Assembly (NCBI RefSeq): GCF_023156385.1
Contig: NZ_JAKZAK010000030.1
Location: forward strand, 1-64,000
Length of the DNA stretch: 64,000 bases
From: Marinobacter xestospongiae
GTDB taxonomy: Bacteria > Pseudomonadota > Gammaproteobacteria > Pseudomonadales > Oleiphilaceae
Direction: 5' to 3'
Below are positions 37,842-47,264 of this stretch, piece after piece. Numbering within the stretch: position 1 is the first letter of the stretch; each line of letters starts with the position of its first letter. The translations under genes were made by a program, and so were the position numbers. The notes below the pieces were generated by a model. That model did no database searches. It was not told where the DNA came from and saw only the letters and a program-made list of their open reading frames with translations.

Positions 37842-39389
37842 TCACACCGCCTGATCGGCCACCGGCTCCGGCTGCTCCGCCAGCGACCCGGCACAGCGTC
37901 CGAACTGGAAATCCCCCAACGCCAGGAACCGTGTGCGCAACCAGTAGCGCCAGGTTGAGAACGGCCACAGCGCGAAGTTCCTGCCATCGGCCTGCTGGTA
38001 CCAGCTGCTGCAACCGGACGTCCATACCGTGCCTTCCAGACCTCGGGCAACCTCGTCGTTGAAGTTGCACTGGGCGCCCTCGGTTACATCCACGTAGTCG
38101 GCGCCACGGGCCGTGACGGTGTTCATCAGATTGACGATGTAGTCCGCCTGGCATTCGATCATGAAGATGATGGAGTTGTGCCCCAAACCGGCATTCGGCC
38201 CCACCAGCTGGAACATGTTGGGGTAACCGTGGACCATGGTGCCCATGTAACCCTCGACACCGGCCTGCCAGTCCTCGGCCAGGGTGTGACCACCGGCACC
38301 GCTGAGTTCGAAGCCCTTCATGTAGAGCCGGGGATCGACCTGAAACCCGGTGCCGAAGATCAGGCAGTCCGCCGGGTGCTCCCGACCGTCCGCCGTTACC
38401 ACGCTGTTGGCGCGCACTTCACGAACCCCCTCAGTGACCAACTCGACGTTGTCCCGGTTGAACATCGGGTACCAGGCATTGGAGATCAGCACCCGCTTAC
38501 AGCCAACGGTGTAGTCTGGGGTCAGCGCACGGGCAGTATCCCGGTCTTTGACCTGCAGCCGGATCGACAGCTTGGCAAGCTGTTGCAGCCCCTTGGCCAG
38601 CGAAGGATGGAAGATTGGCCAGACCCGCGCTTCGTTGCTCCAGTACAGGCGGGCCCGGTGTAGCTTGCGCAGCAACGGGTAGCGCCGGAACAGCGCCTTC
38701 TCCAGCCCGAAGTAGCGGCGCTCGTCGCGGGGGATCACCCAGGCCGGGGTACGCTGCAGGACCGTCAGTTTCTCCACTTCCGGCGCGATCTCCGGGCAAT
38801 ACTGAATGGCACTGCCGCCGGTCCCGATGGACACCACCCGTTTGCCCCGCAGGTCGTAATCATGGTTCCAGCGGGCGGAGTGGAACTGTTCGCCCTGGAA
38901 CCGGTCCAGTCCCGGAATGGCCGGGTACTGGGGCACATGCAACGGCCCGGAGGCCAACACCCAGTACTGACAGTCAAACCGGTCGCCGCGTTCGGTGGTG
39001 ATCTGCCAGCGGGCGGTGTCCTCCTGGTAGTGGGCGGCGATGACCTCCTGGCCGAAACGGACCTTGTCCCGCAGGCCGTAGGCCTCGGTGGTGTCGAGGA
39101 TGTACTGCTGGATCTCCTGCCAGGGTGCGTAACGCTTGCTCCAGTCCGGTTTGCCATGGAAGGAGTAGGAATACAGGTGAGACTGGACGTCACAGGCACA
39201 GCCCGGGTAGGTGTTGTCGCGCCAGGTGCCGCCAACCTCATCGGCCTTCTCCAGGATCACCAGGTCTTCGACGCCGGCCTCCATCAGTTTGATGGCCATG
39301 CACAGGCCGCCGAAACCGGCGCCGACGATGACCACGCCGGTGCGCTGGACGGGAGAAGATTTGCGGGAAGAATGTTGTTTTTGGTTCAT
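37842..39389 (-). CDS. Flavin-dependent Baeyer-Villiger-type monooxygenase
   Basis: The 515-residue FAD and NADPH enzyme has the first Rossmann motif GAGFGG at 23-28, the FADPNR-like EVGGTWRDNTYPGCACD, the Baeyer-Villiger fingerprint region FQGEQFHSARW near 165-175 and the second dinucleotide motif SIGTGGSA near 190. It should insert oxygen next to a carbonyl or oxidise a heteroatom. The substrate is unknown; relatives act on cyclic ketones and alkyl ketones in hydrocarbon degradation. It is divergent from the thiamine-binding-fold gene across an unusual repeat-containing region. Confidence 0.9.
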   Translation of the reverse strand: MNQKQHSSRKSSPVQRTGVVIVGAGFGGLCMAIKLMEAGVEDLVILEKADEVGGTWRDNTYPGCACDVQSHLYSYSFHGKPDWSKRYAPWQEIQQYILDTTEAYGLRDKVRFGQEVIAAHYQEDTARWQITTERGDRFDCQYWVLASGPLHVPQYPAIPGLDRFQGEQFHSARWNHDYDLRGKRVVSIGTGGSAIQYCPEIAPEVEKLTVLQRTPAWVIPRDERRYFGLEKALFRRYPLLRKLHRARLYWSNEARVWPIFHPSLAKGLQQLAKLSIRLQVKDRDTARALTPDYTVGCKRVLISNAWYPMFNRDNVELVTEGVREVRANSVVTADGREHPADCLIFGTGFQVDPRLYMKGFELSGAGGHTLAEDWQAGVEGYMGTMVHGYPNMFQLVGPNAGLGHNSIIFMIECQADYIVNLMNTVTARGADYVDVTEGAQCNFNDEVARGLEGTVWTSGCSSWYQQADGRNFALWPFSTWRYWLRTRFLALGDFQFGRCAGSLAEQPEPVADQAV

Positions 39390-39490
39390 CTGTCATACCT
39401 CAGCAATTGCGATCAATGCTGCGAGTGTATGACGCTCCCTGTCGGGCCCGTGGGCCAGAGCGGGGTCATTCGGGGACACCCCCGGACGCC

Positions 39491-39506
39491 TTTGACCCAG
39501 GTCAAA
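39491..39506. promoter_or_regulatory. Palindrome of FNR/DNR-like form
   Basis: TTTGACCCAGGTCAAA has two perfect 7-base arms around CA. The core TTGAC-N4-GTCAA resembles sites of the CRP/FNR group. It lies about 100 bases upstream of the monooxygenase gene and 150 bases before the gene on the other side. No regulator gene is adjacent. Confidence 0.4.
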
Positions 39507-39544
39507 ATTCAGTCATCATGGGGCCACGGAGCCTCGGCTTAATG

Positions 39545-39638
39545 CCACCGAAGTCCTCACGCTTAACGTGCCACCGTAATCCACACGTTTTACGTGCCAC
39601 GGTAGTCCTCACGTACCATGGTCCTTACGTTTAACGTA
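39545..39638. repeat. 26-bp tandem repeat array carrying palindromic half-sites
   Basis: Three full 26-bp units (39545-39570, 39571-39596, 39597-39622) and a partial fourth (39623-39638) are arranged head to tail. Units one, two and four end in 13-base dyads: CACGCTTAACGTG at 39558, CACGTTTTACGTG at 39584 and TACGTTTAACGTA at 39626. The third unit keeps CACG but has lost the right half. The array stops 19 bases before the GTG of the next gene, so it would cover its promoter or leader. It looks like a multi-copy operator; it is not a CRISPR since there are no unique spacers. Confidence 0.7.
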
Positions 39639-39657
39639 TCACCAAAGGAGCCAGACC

Positions 39658-39909
39658 GTGTATCTGTCCGTGCAACTGAGCTACTACCCCCTGAACGACG
39701 ACTACAAGCCCCCCATCAAGGACGTCATCGCCCGCCTTGAGGCCAGCGGCCTGGAAGTCCATGCCAACCGCATGAGCACCCAGGTGTTCGGCGACTATGA
39801 CACCGTTATGGCGGTGCTGGCCGACACCATGAAGTGGTCGTTCCAGACCTTCGGCAAGGCGGTGTTTGTGGCCAACTTCCTGGAAGGGGACCGCCGCCCC
39901 AGGGCCTAG
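39658..39909 (+). CDS. Small thiamine-binding-fold protein (YkoF/MTH1187-like)
   Basis: The 83-residue protein matches the short ferredoxin-like family whose members bind thiamine or hydroxymethylpyrimidine: MYLSVQLSYYPLNDDYKPP, ASGLEVHANRMSTQVFGDYD and TMKWSFQTFGKAVFVANFL cover the whole length. The GTG start has AAAGGAG seven bases upstream. There is no TPP riboswitch in the leader; instead the 26-bp repeat array precedes it. No thiamine transport or synthesis gene is adjacent, so ligand and role are uncertain. Confidence 0.82.
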   Translation: MYLSVQLSYYPLNDDYKPPIKDVIARLEASGLEVHANRMSTQVFGDYDTVMAVLADTMKWSFQTFGKAVFVANFLEGDRRPRA

Positions 39910-39940
39910 CCAATCTGGAGCGACAGTTGTTTTAGAGAGG

Positions 39941-42900
39941 CTAGTCAACCGAGTCCGAGGTGGAACTGAGGGTTCCCTGCAGGGCCTCCACTGCTTTCAG
40001 CACCCGGCTCATCTCGGTCTGGGTTTTCAGGTCCAGACCCAGCTTGCCCTCCATGGTCTGCACCAGCGGCACCACCGACTGTTCGAAGATGTCGGCGAAG
40101 GCCTGCAGCGCTTCGCCGAGGCCAGCCGGACTGGCCACATTGACGGTCACCGCCGGCTCCACCTTCAGGTCCTGCAGCCCGCTGCGGAAGGAATCCGCCA
40201 CCTGGCTGAGCGCCTCCAGGCTCGCCACCGCAGGATCGGGGCCGGTATCGGCCGGGTTGTCCTCGGGCACCAGCTGCCGCAGCTGTCCCAGCGCTTCAAC
40301 AATCAGCCCGAGCTGACGCACCACCTTGACGCCGGTTTCCTCATCGCCCCCGGCCTGCTGATGGCGACGGAATTCGGTGCAAATAGCCTGCCACCGCTCG
40401 GCTTCCTGCGGGCTCAGGGTCCCGCGCATCTGCTTGAGCTTGAGCAGGTTCTCCTCCGCCCCCTGGGTCAGCAGCTGGGCCTCGCCGAGGTAGTGGTCGT
40501 CGATCAGGGCATCGAGTTCGTCGTCGGTCATCACCGGTGACAGTTTCTCCGCCAGCTTGTTCATGTTGCGGTAACTGCCCTGCAGCTTGAACGTCGGTTC
40601 AGTGCGGTAAGCCTCGGCCTGGGCGCTGGAGGCGATGTAGGCCTGGTTGACCTGCAGCACCACATTGCGCACCTGGATCATCTTCTTCAGCAACGCCACA
40701 ATCTCTTCCCGTTCCGCACCGCTGTAGTCGTGGTCAAACTCCGAGCTGGGCACATCCCGGCCACCCGCGATGTCGGCAAAGCGGTAGAAATCGTCCATAC
40801 CGCGGGTGGCCAGCGGCGCCAGCACCGAGTTGGAGCTGAGGCTGTTCTCGATGTAGGACAGCTCGAACACCTCTTCCATGCCGCTGAGCACGTCCCCCAG
40901 GTTGTAGATGTCCGCCCGGTTGGCCAGCATGTCGGGGATCTGGAAGGTCTCGCCACTCTCGGTGTAGGGGTTACCGGCCATCACCACGCAGAAACGCTTG
41001 CCGCGCAGGTCGTAGGTTTTGGTGCGCCCGCGCCAGACCCCTTCGATGCGACGACTGCCGTCACACAGGGAGATGAACTTCTGCAGGAACTCGGGATGGG
41101 TGTGCTGGATATCATCCAGATACAGCATCACGTTGTTGCCCATCTCCAGTGCCAGGTTGAGCTTGATCAGCTCGGCCTCGGCGGTGGAATGGGGCGCCTT
41201 TTCCGGGTCCAGCGAGATCACATCGTGGCCCAGACTGGGGCAATTGATCTTCATGAAGATCAGCCCCAGGCGACTGGCGACGTATTCCATCAGCGTGGTT
41301 TTACCGTAACCCGGCGGCGAGATCATCATCAGCAGGCCCATCAGGTCGGTACGACGGTTCTCCCCCACCGTGCCCATCTGCTTGGCCAGGTTGTCACCGA
41401 TCAGCGGCAGGTAGCTCTCACTGATCAGTTTGTTGCGCACGAAGGACGACAGCGGCTTGGGCCGGAATTCCTCCAGCCGCAGGCGGTTGCGCCATTTCGC
41501 CAGCACCTGCTGGCGCACGTCCTGCAGCCGGGTCCAGGCCGGAATTACCTCCTCCTGGTGACGGCGCACACGCTGGCTGAACTCATCCAGCTGCAAGCGG
41601 AAGCCACGGTCGACAATGCGGGGGTGCTGTCCCAGCAGGCCGTCCACATCAAACGCCAGTTCGACGTTCCGGGGCTGGGTGCTGACGCGCTTGCCGGCGT
41701 TGAGAATGGCAATGGCCTCGGGCAGGTAGTGGCTGTCCTGCTGGTGACCGGCCTTGGTGGCCCAGGCCTGCAGCCAGTGGGCGGTAATGCGCCAGCGGGC
41801 GCCGGGCTGGTCGCTGACCACCGTCAGCGCCTCTTCAAACTGGCTGAAGTGACCTTCCCGCTTCATTTCGCTGACGAAACCATCCACCAGGGTGGCGGCA
41901 TACTGGGTGACCTCAAAGCCACCGCTTTCCTCCGCCAGCTGCAGTATCAGGTAGTCGGCAGCGTTGCGGATAACACTGGCCTCCCCCGGGAGTTGGTGGT
42001 CACTGACAAAGGCCGCCAGCGCCGGCTCAATCTCCTCCACCAGGGTCGCGATCAGCTCCCGGGAATGCATCATGCGGCTGAGTATGCCGGCTGACAGACA
42101 GCGGGACCGCAGCGTCCGGGCCTGTGCCTCGTCCTGCGACCGGCGGGCCCAGAACAGCATCGCCAGCGCCCGGGCCTGGGGACTGAAGCGCAGCAGACCG
42201 GCACTCTGGGTGGCGGGCCACAGGGTGCTGACAATCAGCGCGGCGTCATGGTCATGAATGCCCTTCTCGTAGCCCTCCCGGTAGCGGGGCGAAGCGAAGC
42301 GGCGGATGTAGTCGATCAGCTCCTCCCGGTCGGCGACGTTGACCGGGGTCTGTCCGGCCCCCGCCAGCTCTTCCATCACCAGGTAGGCCAGATACTCGCC
42401 GCGGTAGACCTGCTCCGATTCCGAAGGCTGGCTGACATCCCAGTAGGCTTTCAGCGCATCCAGTTCCGGCTCATCGATGGGTTCGTAATACTGGGTGCCG
42501 GTAAGGTGCAGCATGACCTTGCCGTCCCGGGGTACCAGCGTCAGGTCCACTTCCTGATGGTTGACCGAAAAGCGGTGGCGCGGCCCCAGACGAATCACCT
42601 GACCACCGTCTTCATAGATGTCAGCGCGATCGCGGACGCTGCGCAGTGCGGCGTCCCGTTCCGAGCGCAGGCGACCTTCGCAGTCGTCCGCCTCCATGTT
42701 GGCGCCGAGGTCCCGCAGCTCCTCCGCCATACTGCGGACCTTCGCCACCATGGCGTCGGAAGCGAAGAAGGCGTGCAGCTCTTCCTGGCTCTCGAAGCGC
42801 TCGGTGCGCCGGTTGACGTTCTTGAGAATGCGGCTGGCGGCGTCGGTGAGGGTGTTGATACGACGCTGGCGCTGATCCTGTAACTGCTGGCGGCGAGCCT

Positions 42901-45190
42901 CGATGCTCTCGTGCGCGGTCTCCCGCTGCTCCAGAATGGCGGTAAGGAATTCGTCGTACTCGCCGAACTGGCTCTCCAGCTCCTGCAACTGGTCCAGCAT
43001 CCGCGTCATCAGGCCATCGCAGGCATCCGGCTCGGTGAGTGCACCGACACCGTTGGCCAGGCTCTGCTCGAACAGCCGCATGCGGGCAGCAAACTGGGCC
43101 TTGGCCTCCTCGCTGCCACGGGCCTTGAGACGGATCTCCGCCTCCGAACGTTGCTGGTTGATGGTGGCGTAGATGCCGGAAATGTTCTCGGTGATCTGGG
43201 TCTCCAGGCTGGCGTTGTCGCCCGACAACGACGCCAGCATGCCCTGGATCATGTCCAGGCCCGCGGTCAGCTCGCGATACTGCTCGACACACTCTGCCAG
43301 CTGATCACGGGACTCTGCCTCTTCGCAGCGGGTGGCCAGTTCCGCCAGGGTCTGGCGGTAGCCGTCCAATGCCGCCGGGGTGGCCAGAAACTTGAAGGTG
43401 CGGTCGGTCAGCCGTTCCTCGGCCTGGTCCAGCTCCGCTTCCAGTTCGCCGATCTCGGCCTCGTCGATGTAGCGGCGGTCCCGCAGGGTGCGGACCTTGC
43501 CGCGGTGATCCCGCAATTTCTTCAGGTGGGCGACAAACACATCCGGCGTTTTCCAGCTGTCGGGTTTGAGATCCCGCAGCAGGGCACCCTGCTCCCGAGC
43601 GGTGTCCTGCACCGCCGTTGCGGTCTGGGCACGGATGCTCTGGACCTTCTCGTATTCGTCCAGCATCAGCTCAGCGGTCTTGCGGACTTCTCCCAGCCGT
43701 TGCGCCAGCGGGCTGGCAGGCACGTCTTCGGAATCGGCGATCTCACTGATCCAGTAGAACTGATCCAACACCCGGTCGGTGGTACGGATCAGCGAGGTGA
43801 AATGCTGCTCCGACACCTGAGGCCGCTCCACCAGGCCAACAACGGTGTTGAGTTCGGCAATGCCCCGCACCAGTTCCGGGTTGCCGATGCGGCCCAGCAG
43901 GGAATCGTTATTGACGCTGTCGCGGGCGTGGTAGCACTCTGACATGAACGGTGTGGTCCACACCTGCAGCGGATGTACCAGGGTGGGCTCCTGGTCAGCG
44001 TTGAAGATGGCCAGGTGGCCATTTTCGAACAGCGCGAAGCCGTGGCCGATCATCGGCGTGTCAGCCTGCTTGCGAATCAGGTTGTAGCGGTACAGCACCA
44101 CCTGGCCGCCGTCCTCGCCGTAGAACACGTAGAGCACGTCCTCGCCGTTGGGGGAACGGATCATGCGCTTGAAGCGCAAATCCGCCGCCGGCACGTCAAA
44201 GGTCTTGAGTTCGCCACTGGCCAGGTAGTAGCCCGACGGGAAGATCAGGCCGTGGTTCTCCGGCAACTGCACCACCGAGCCACCGAGGGCATCGATGCGT
44301 TCCACCTGGCGGGTGCTGCGGTTGTACAGGTAATAGCGCCAGGCGTCCTCGCCGTACGGCAGGATGCGCACCAGAATAACCTGCTGCAGGTCGGCGTATT
44401 CAAAGGTGGCGTCGTCGAGGGACTGGGAGTCGGACACCACCGGGTCAGCAAAAATGCCCTCGCCGGTGTTGGTGTTGTTCTCGATCTTGAAGGTGATGTC
44501 GCCGCGCAGGTTGTCGATGAACAGGGTGTCAGCAATGTTCAGATGCGGCGCCCGGCCCTGGACCTGGCTGTCGCGGCCGGCGGTCTGCCATTCGAAACTG
44601 AAGCGGTCCGGGAACACCAGGTCACGTTCACCGCGGTTGTCGATGTAGCGATTGACCTCTCCGGTGGCCGTCAGCTCCCAGCGGAACACCCGCCGGTCAC
44701 TGAGCTTCTCGCCAATTCGAAAGGCCATCAGCAGCATGCCGTTGAGGATCACCAGCTGGGCCAGGGTGGCATGGCTGTAGTACTGCTGCAGCTCACGAAA
44801 GTCGGTGCGGAAACGGTCATCCGCCAGGAAGCTGTCTGCCACCGAGGCTTCGGTGACCTCAAAGCCGTCGTCCGAGTCCTGCAGATGGTAGAGGCTGAAC
44901 ACATCCTCCAGTGCCAGCGCCTTGCGCAGACCCAGCTGAACGTTGAAACCGAACAGCAGGCGATCACCGATGCGGACCACATCCCGGGCCACCGAGTTGC
45001 TCTCGGTGCGTACCCGCCCCCGGCCCAGCACGCTCATGCCGGCACTGCCGAACACCTCGGCACGGGCGGCGTTGAGGGCCTCGACATCGGCCCGGAGTTG
45101 CTGGCCCTGGTCTTTCAGGCGCCGCTGGATGGTTTCGAAGGCAGAGCCTTCCCGGACGATGTCCTCAAGTTGACTGCGATCCGTCGACAT
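39941..45190 (-). CDS. Giant AAA ATPase with DUF3686 (so-called DNA repair ATPase family)
   Basis: The 1749-residue protein has a long N-terminal part with DUF3686-like beta-rich sequence (about 100-480), a coiled-coil region at about 480-900, and a MoxR/dynein-like AAA domain near 1280-1500. Walker A is ISPPGYGKTTLMEY near 1293 and Walker B VMLYLDDIQHTHPEF near 1353. Databases name the family after DNA repair, but nothing in this neighbourhood supports that. It is the last gene of an operon with a flotillin and an OB-fold membrane protein, which argues for a membrane-associated remodelling ATPase. The ATG at 45190 has AGGAAG upstream. Confidence 0.85.
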   Translation of the reverse strand: MSTDRSQLEDIVREGSAFETIQRRLKDQGQQLRADVEALNAARAEVFGSAGMSVLGRGRVRTESNSVARDVVRIGDRLLFGFNVQLGLRKALALEDVFSLYHLQDSDDGFEVTEASVADSFLADDRFRTDFRELQQYYSHATLAQLVILNGMLLMAFRIGEKLSDRRVFRWELTATGEVNRYIDNRGERDLVFPDRFSFEWQTAGRDSQVQGRAPHLNIADTLFIDNLRGDITFKIENNTNTGEGIFADPVVSDSQSLDDATFEYADLQQVILVRILPYGEDAWRYYLYNRSTRQVERIDALGGSVVQLPENHGLIFPSGYYLASGELKTFDVPAADLRFKRMIRSPNGEDVLYVFYGEDGGQVVLYRYNLIRKQADTPMIGHGFALFENGHLAIFNADQEPTLVHPLQVWTTPFMSECYHARDSVNNDSLLGRIGNPELVRGIAELNTVVGLVERPQVSEQHFTSLIRTTDRVLDQFYWISEIADSEDVPASPLAQRLGEVRKTAELMLDEYEKVQSIRAQTATAVQDTAREQGALLRDLKPDSWKTPDVFVAHLKKLRDHRGKVRTLRDRRYIDEAEIGELEAELDQAEERLTDRTFKFLATPAALDGYRQTLAELATRCEEAESRDQLAECVEQYRELTAGLDMIQGMLASLSGDNASLETQITENISGIYATINQQRSEAEIRLKARGSEEAKAQFAARMRLFEQSLANGVGALTEPDACDGLMTRMLDQLQELESQFGEYDEFLTAILEQRETAHESIEARRQQLQDQRQRRINTLTDAASRILKNVNRRTERFESQEELHAFFASDAMVAKVRSMAEELRDLGANMEADDCEGRLRSERDAALRSVRDRADIYEDGGQVIRLGPRHRFSVNHQEVDLTLVPRDGKVMLHLTGTQYYEPIDEPELDALKAYWDVSQPSESEQVYRGEYLAYLVMEELAGAGQTPVNVADREELIDYIRRFASPRYREGYEKGIHDHDAALIVSTLWPATQSAGLLRFSPQARALAMLFWARRSQDEAQARTLRSRCLSAGILSRMMHSRELIATLVEEIEPALAAFVSDHQLPGEASVIRNAADYLILQLAEESGGFEVTQYAATLVDGFVSEMKREGHFSQFEEALTVVSDQPGARWRITAHWLQAWATKAGHQQDSHYLPEAIAILNAGKRVSTQPRNVELAFDVDGLLGQHPRIVDRGFRLQLDEFSQRVRRHQEEVIPAWTRLQDVRQQVLAKWRNRLRLEEFRPKPLSSFVRNKLISESYLPLIGDNLAKQMGTVGENRRTDLMGLLMMISPPGYGKTTLMEYVASRLGLIFMKINCPSLGHDVISLDPEKAPHSTAEAELIKLNLALEMGNNVMLYLDDIQHTHPEFLQKFISLCDGSRRIEGVWRGRTKTYDLRGKRFCVVMAGNPYTESGETFQIPDMLANRADIYNLGDVLSGMEEVFELSYIENSLSSNSVLAPLATRGMDDFYRFADIAGGRDVPSSEFDHDYSGAEREEIVALLKKMIQVRNVVLQVNQAYIASSAQAEAYRTEPTFKLQGSYRNMNKLAEKLSPVMTDDELDALIDDHYLGEAQLLTQGAEENLLKLKQMRGTLSPQEAERWQAICTEFRRHQQAGGDEETGVKVVRQLGLIVEALGQLRQLVPEDNPADTGPDPAVASLEALSQVADSFRSGLQDLKVEPAVTVNVASPAGLGEALQAFADIFEQSVVPLVQTMEGKLGLDLKTQTEMSRVLKAVEALQGTLSSTSDSVD

Positions 45191-45272
45191 GGCGATCTTC
45201 CTGGCTAGCGAAATCGGGAAATGGGCAGGGGCTGTGGGGCCGGCGCGCACTGGCAGCCGGCCCCAGGTGCCA

Positions 45273-47210
45273 TCAGGCGTTCTCGGTGGAGTCCGCCGAC
45301 GGCTTCTTCAGTGCCCGCTCGCTGATGCCGGCCAGGGCGGCCTGCAACGCGGGGGATTTGTCCAGAACACCCTGGACGGTCTTGCCATAGCCCAAACCGG
45401 TAGCGAACTTCTCGAAAATATCGCCATCGCCGCCGATCATCTCGAACTTGGCATCTTTCAGCGCGGCCGACATCACCTTGCCATTCTCCAGCATGCCGAT
45501 GCGCTGGGCTTCGATGGTGGCCATGGTTTCTTTCTCGTGCACTTCCAGGTTCATGCGGAACTGCTCGAAGTGACGGGCCTCTTCGGACATGTTGTCGTAG
45601 GCCTTGAGTTTCTCCACCAGACCATTGGCTTCTGCCTTGGCCATGGCTTCGCGGGACTTAGCCTTGGCCAGACCCAGCTTCTCTTCGCCTTCGGCCTCGG
45701 TTTCAAGCCGCTGCTCGAGCACCCGCACTTCCGCCAGACCGGCATCCTCGTCGGCCTTGGCCTGGGCGGTGCGCACTTCCGCCGCCACCAAGCCTTCGGC
45801 GCGCTGGGCGTTGGCCTGGGCTTCCTGCACCTGGGCCTTGGCCAGACCGTCGGCAGCAGCCTGAGCCTGACGACCACGGGCCAGTTTCTCTTCCGCCGCC
45901 GATTTCTTCTCGGCCGCATCCAGATCCGCCTGGGAGCGGACCACCACTTCCTCGGCTTCCAGCTTGGAGCGCTCGAACGCCGCCTCGGCGGATTTCAGCT
46001 CCTTGACCTTGCTCTCTTCCGCTTCCGCTTCGGCCGCGACCACGGTCTGGACTTTCAGCCGCTCCGCCTCGGAGCGGTTGCGGACGTCCTTGATGTTTTC
46101 TTCCTCTTCCGCCACACCGCGCTCCACGGCGATGCGCTCGCTGGTAATGACCGCAATCTCCTTGCGTTCCTCTTCCAGCGCCTTCTCCATGCCGATGCGC
46201 TCCACTTCCACCGCGCGCTGACGGTTTACATCCTCCAGCTCCCGGGCCTGCTGGATGCGGACGTCCTCAATCTGGACCGCACGCTCGCGGGCCTTGGTGG
46301 CCATTTCCACCTGCCGCTGCTTGTTCTCCTCGGCGATCTGGACTTCCTCGTCGGTCTTGATCCGGGCCGACTCGGCCTTGGCACGCTCCTGCTGGCGAAC
46401 CTGCTCGGTTTCCGACGTTTCACGGGCCTGCAGGGTTTCGATCTCACGCTGCTGACGGGCTTCGGCATCGGCCTGGGTGCGCTCCAGTTCCAGCGCAGCT
46501 TCCCGCGCGGACACGTTCTTGCGCTGGATTTCCAGCTCCTGGTCCCGTTCCAGCCGGTTGGTTTCAACGTTGTGGAGAGCGGTGATCTCGGTGATCCGGC
46601 GAATACCCTCGGAATCGAGGATGTTGTGGGGATCGAGGGAGCTCTTCGGGGTCTGCTCCAGGTAGTCAATCGCCACGTCTTCGAGGATGTAGCCGTTCAG
46701 GTCCTCACCGATGGTTTCGACGATGGCATCGCGAAAGCGCTGACGCTCCTCAAACAGCTGCATGAACTCCAGCTTCTTGCCCACGGTCTTGAGGGCTTCA
46801 CTGAACTTGGCGTTGAACAGCTGATTGACCGCTTCCCGGTCCGAGGCCCGGCCCACACCAACCGACTTCGCCACCCGCAGCACATCCTCTGCGGTTTCGT
46901 TCACCCGCAGGTAGAACGCCACGGTGATGTCCGCACGCAGGTTGTCCTTACAGATCAAACCATCCTTCCCTGTGCGGTTCAGCTCCAGGGTAATGACCGA
47001 AATCTTCATGGTTTCGGCGCGATGGATCACCGGCAGCACCATGGCCCCGGTGAAGTAGACCTTCGGCGTCGCCGACATGTCATTGACGATCAGCGCCTGA
47101 CCCTGGTCGATCTTGCGATAGAACGCCTTGAACAGCGTCAGAATGGCCAGGATCGACACCACCAGTACACCGATGGTGACGAGGACCGGCATAATCCACG
47201 ACAAGTCCAT
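45273..47210 (-). CDS. Flotillin-like SPFH protein (YqiK-type)
   Basis: The 645-residue protein has an N-terminal membrane anchor at about 5-30, an SPFH/Band 7 domain at about 30-220 and a long Glu/Ala/Arg-rich coiled coil at about 220-560 typical of flotillins. The C-terminal region is soluble. Flotillins assemble large cages on membranes and organise fluid or rigid lipid domains. The length and the upstream OB-fold partner match E. coli YqiJ-YqiK. AGGAG precedes the ATG by about 9 bases. Transcription continues into the AAA ATPase gene after 82 bases. Confidence 0.92.
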   Translation of the reverse strand: MDLSWIMPVLVTIGVLVVSILAILTLFKAFYRKIDQGQALIVNDMSATPKVYFTGAMVLPVIHRAETMKISVITLELNRTGKDGLICKDNLRADITVAFYLRVNETAEDVLRVAKSVGVGRASDREAVNQLFNAKFSEALKTVGKKLEFMQLFEERQRFRDAIVETIGEDLNGYILEDVAIDYLEQTPKSSLDPHNILDSEGIRRITEITALHNVETNRLERDQELEIQRKNVSAREAALELERTQADAEARQQREIETLQARETSETEQVRQQERAKAESARIKTDEEVQIAEENKQRQVEMATKARERAVQIEDVRIQQARELEDVNRQRAVEVERIGMEKALEEERKEIAVITSERIAVERGVAEEEENIKDVRNRSEAERLKVQTVVAAEAEAEESKVKELKSAEAAFERSKLEAEEVVVRSQADLDAAEKKSAAEEKLARGRQAQAAADGLAKAQVQEAQANAQRAEGLVAAEVRTAQAKADEDAGLAEVRVLEQRLETEAEGEEKLGLAKAKSREAMAKAEANGLVEKLKAYDNMSEEARHFEQFRMNLEVHEKETMATIEAQRIGMLENGKVMSAALKDAKFEMIGGDGDIFEKFATGLGYGKTVQGVLDKSPALQAALAGISERALKKPSADSTENA

Positions 47211-47264
47211 TTATTGTCTCTCCTGCGTTGGTTGAGGGATAAATCGGGAAACGGGTTTACGGGG

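Noticed and set aside
39545..39638. CRISPR array
   Set aside because: The 26-bp units are directly adjacent without unique spacers, and no cas gene is in the window.
39390..39657. TPP riboswitch for the thiamine-binding-fold gene
   Set aside because: The conserved CUGAGA core and the matching helices are absent; repeats occupy the space instead.
40730..42094. Plus-strand open frame opposite the AAA ATPase gene
   Set aside because: It runs across the Walker A and B codons of a well-supported gene and its His/Gln/Gly-rich product looks like a reverse-frame artefact.
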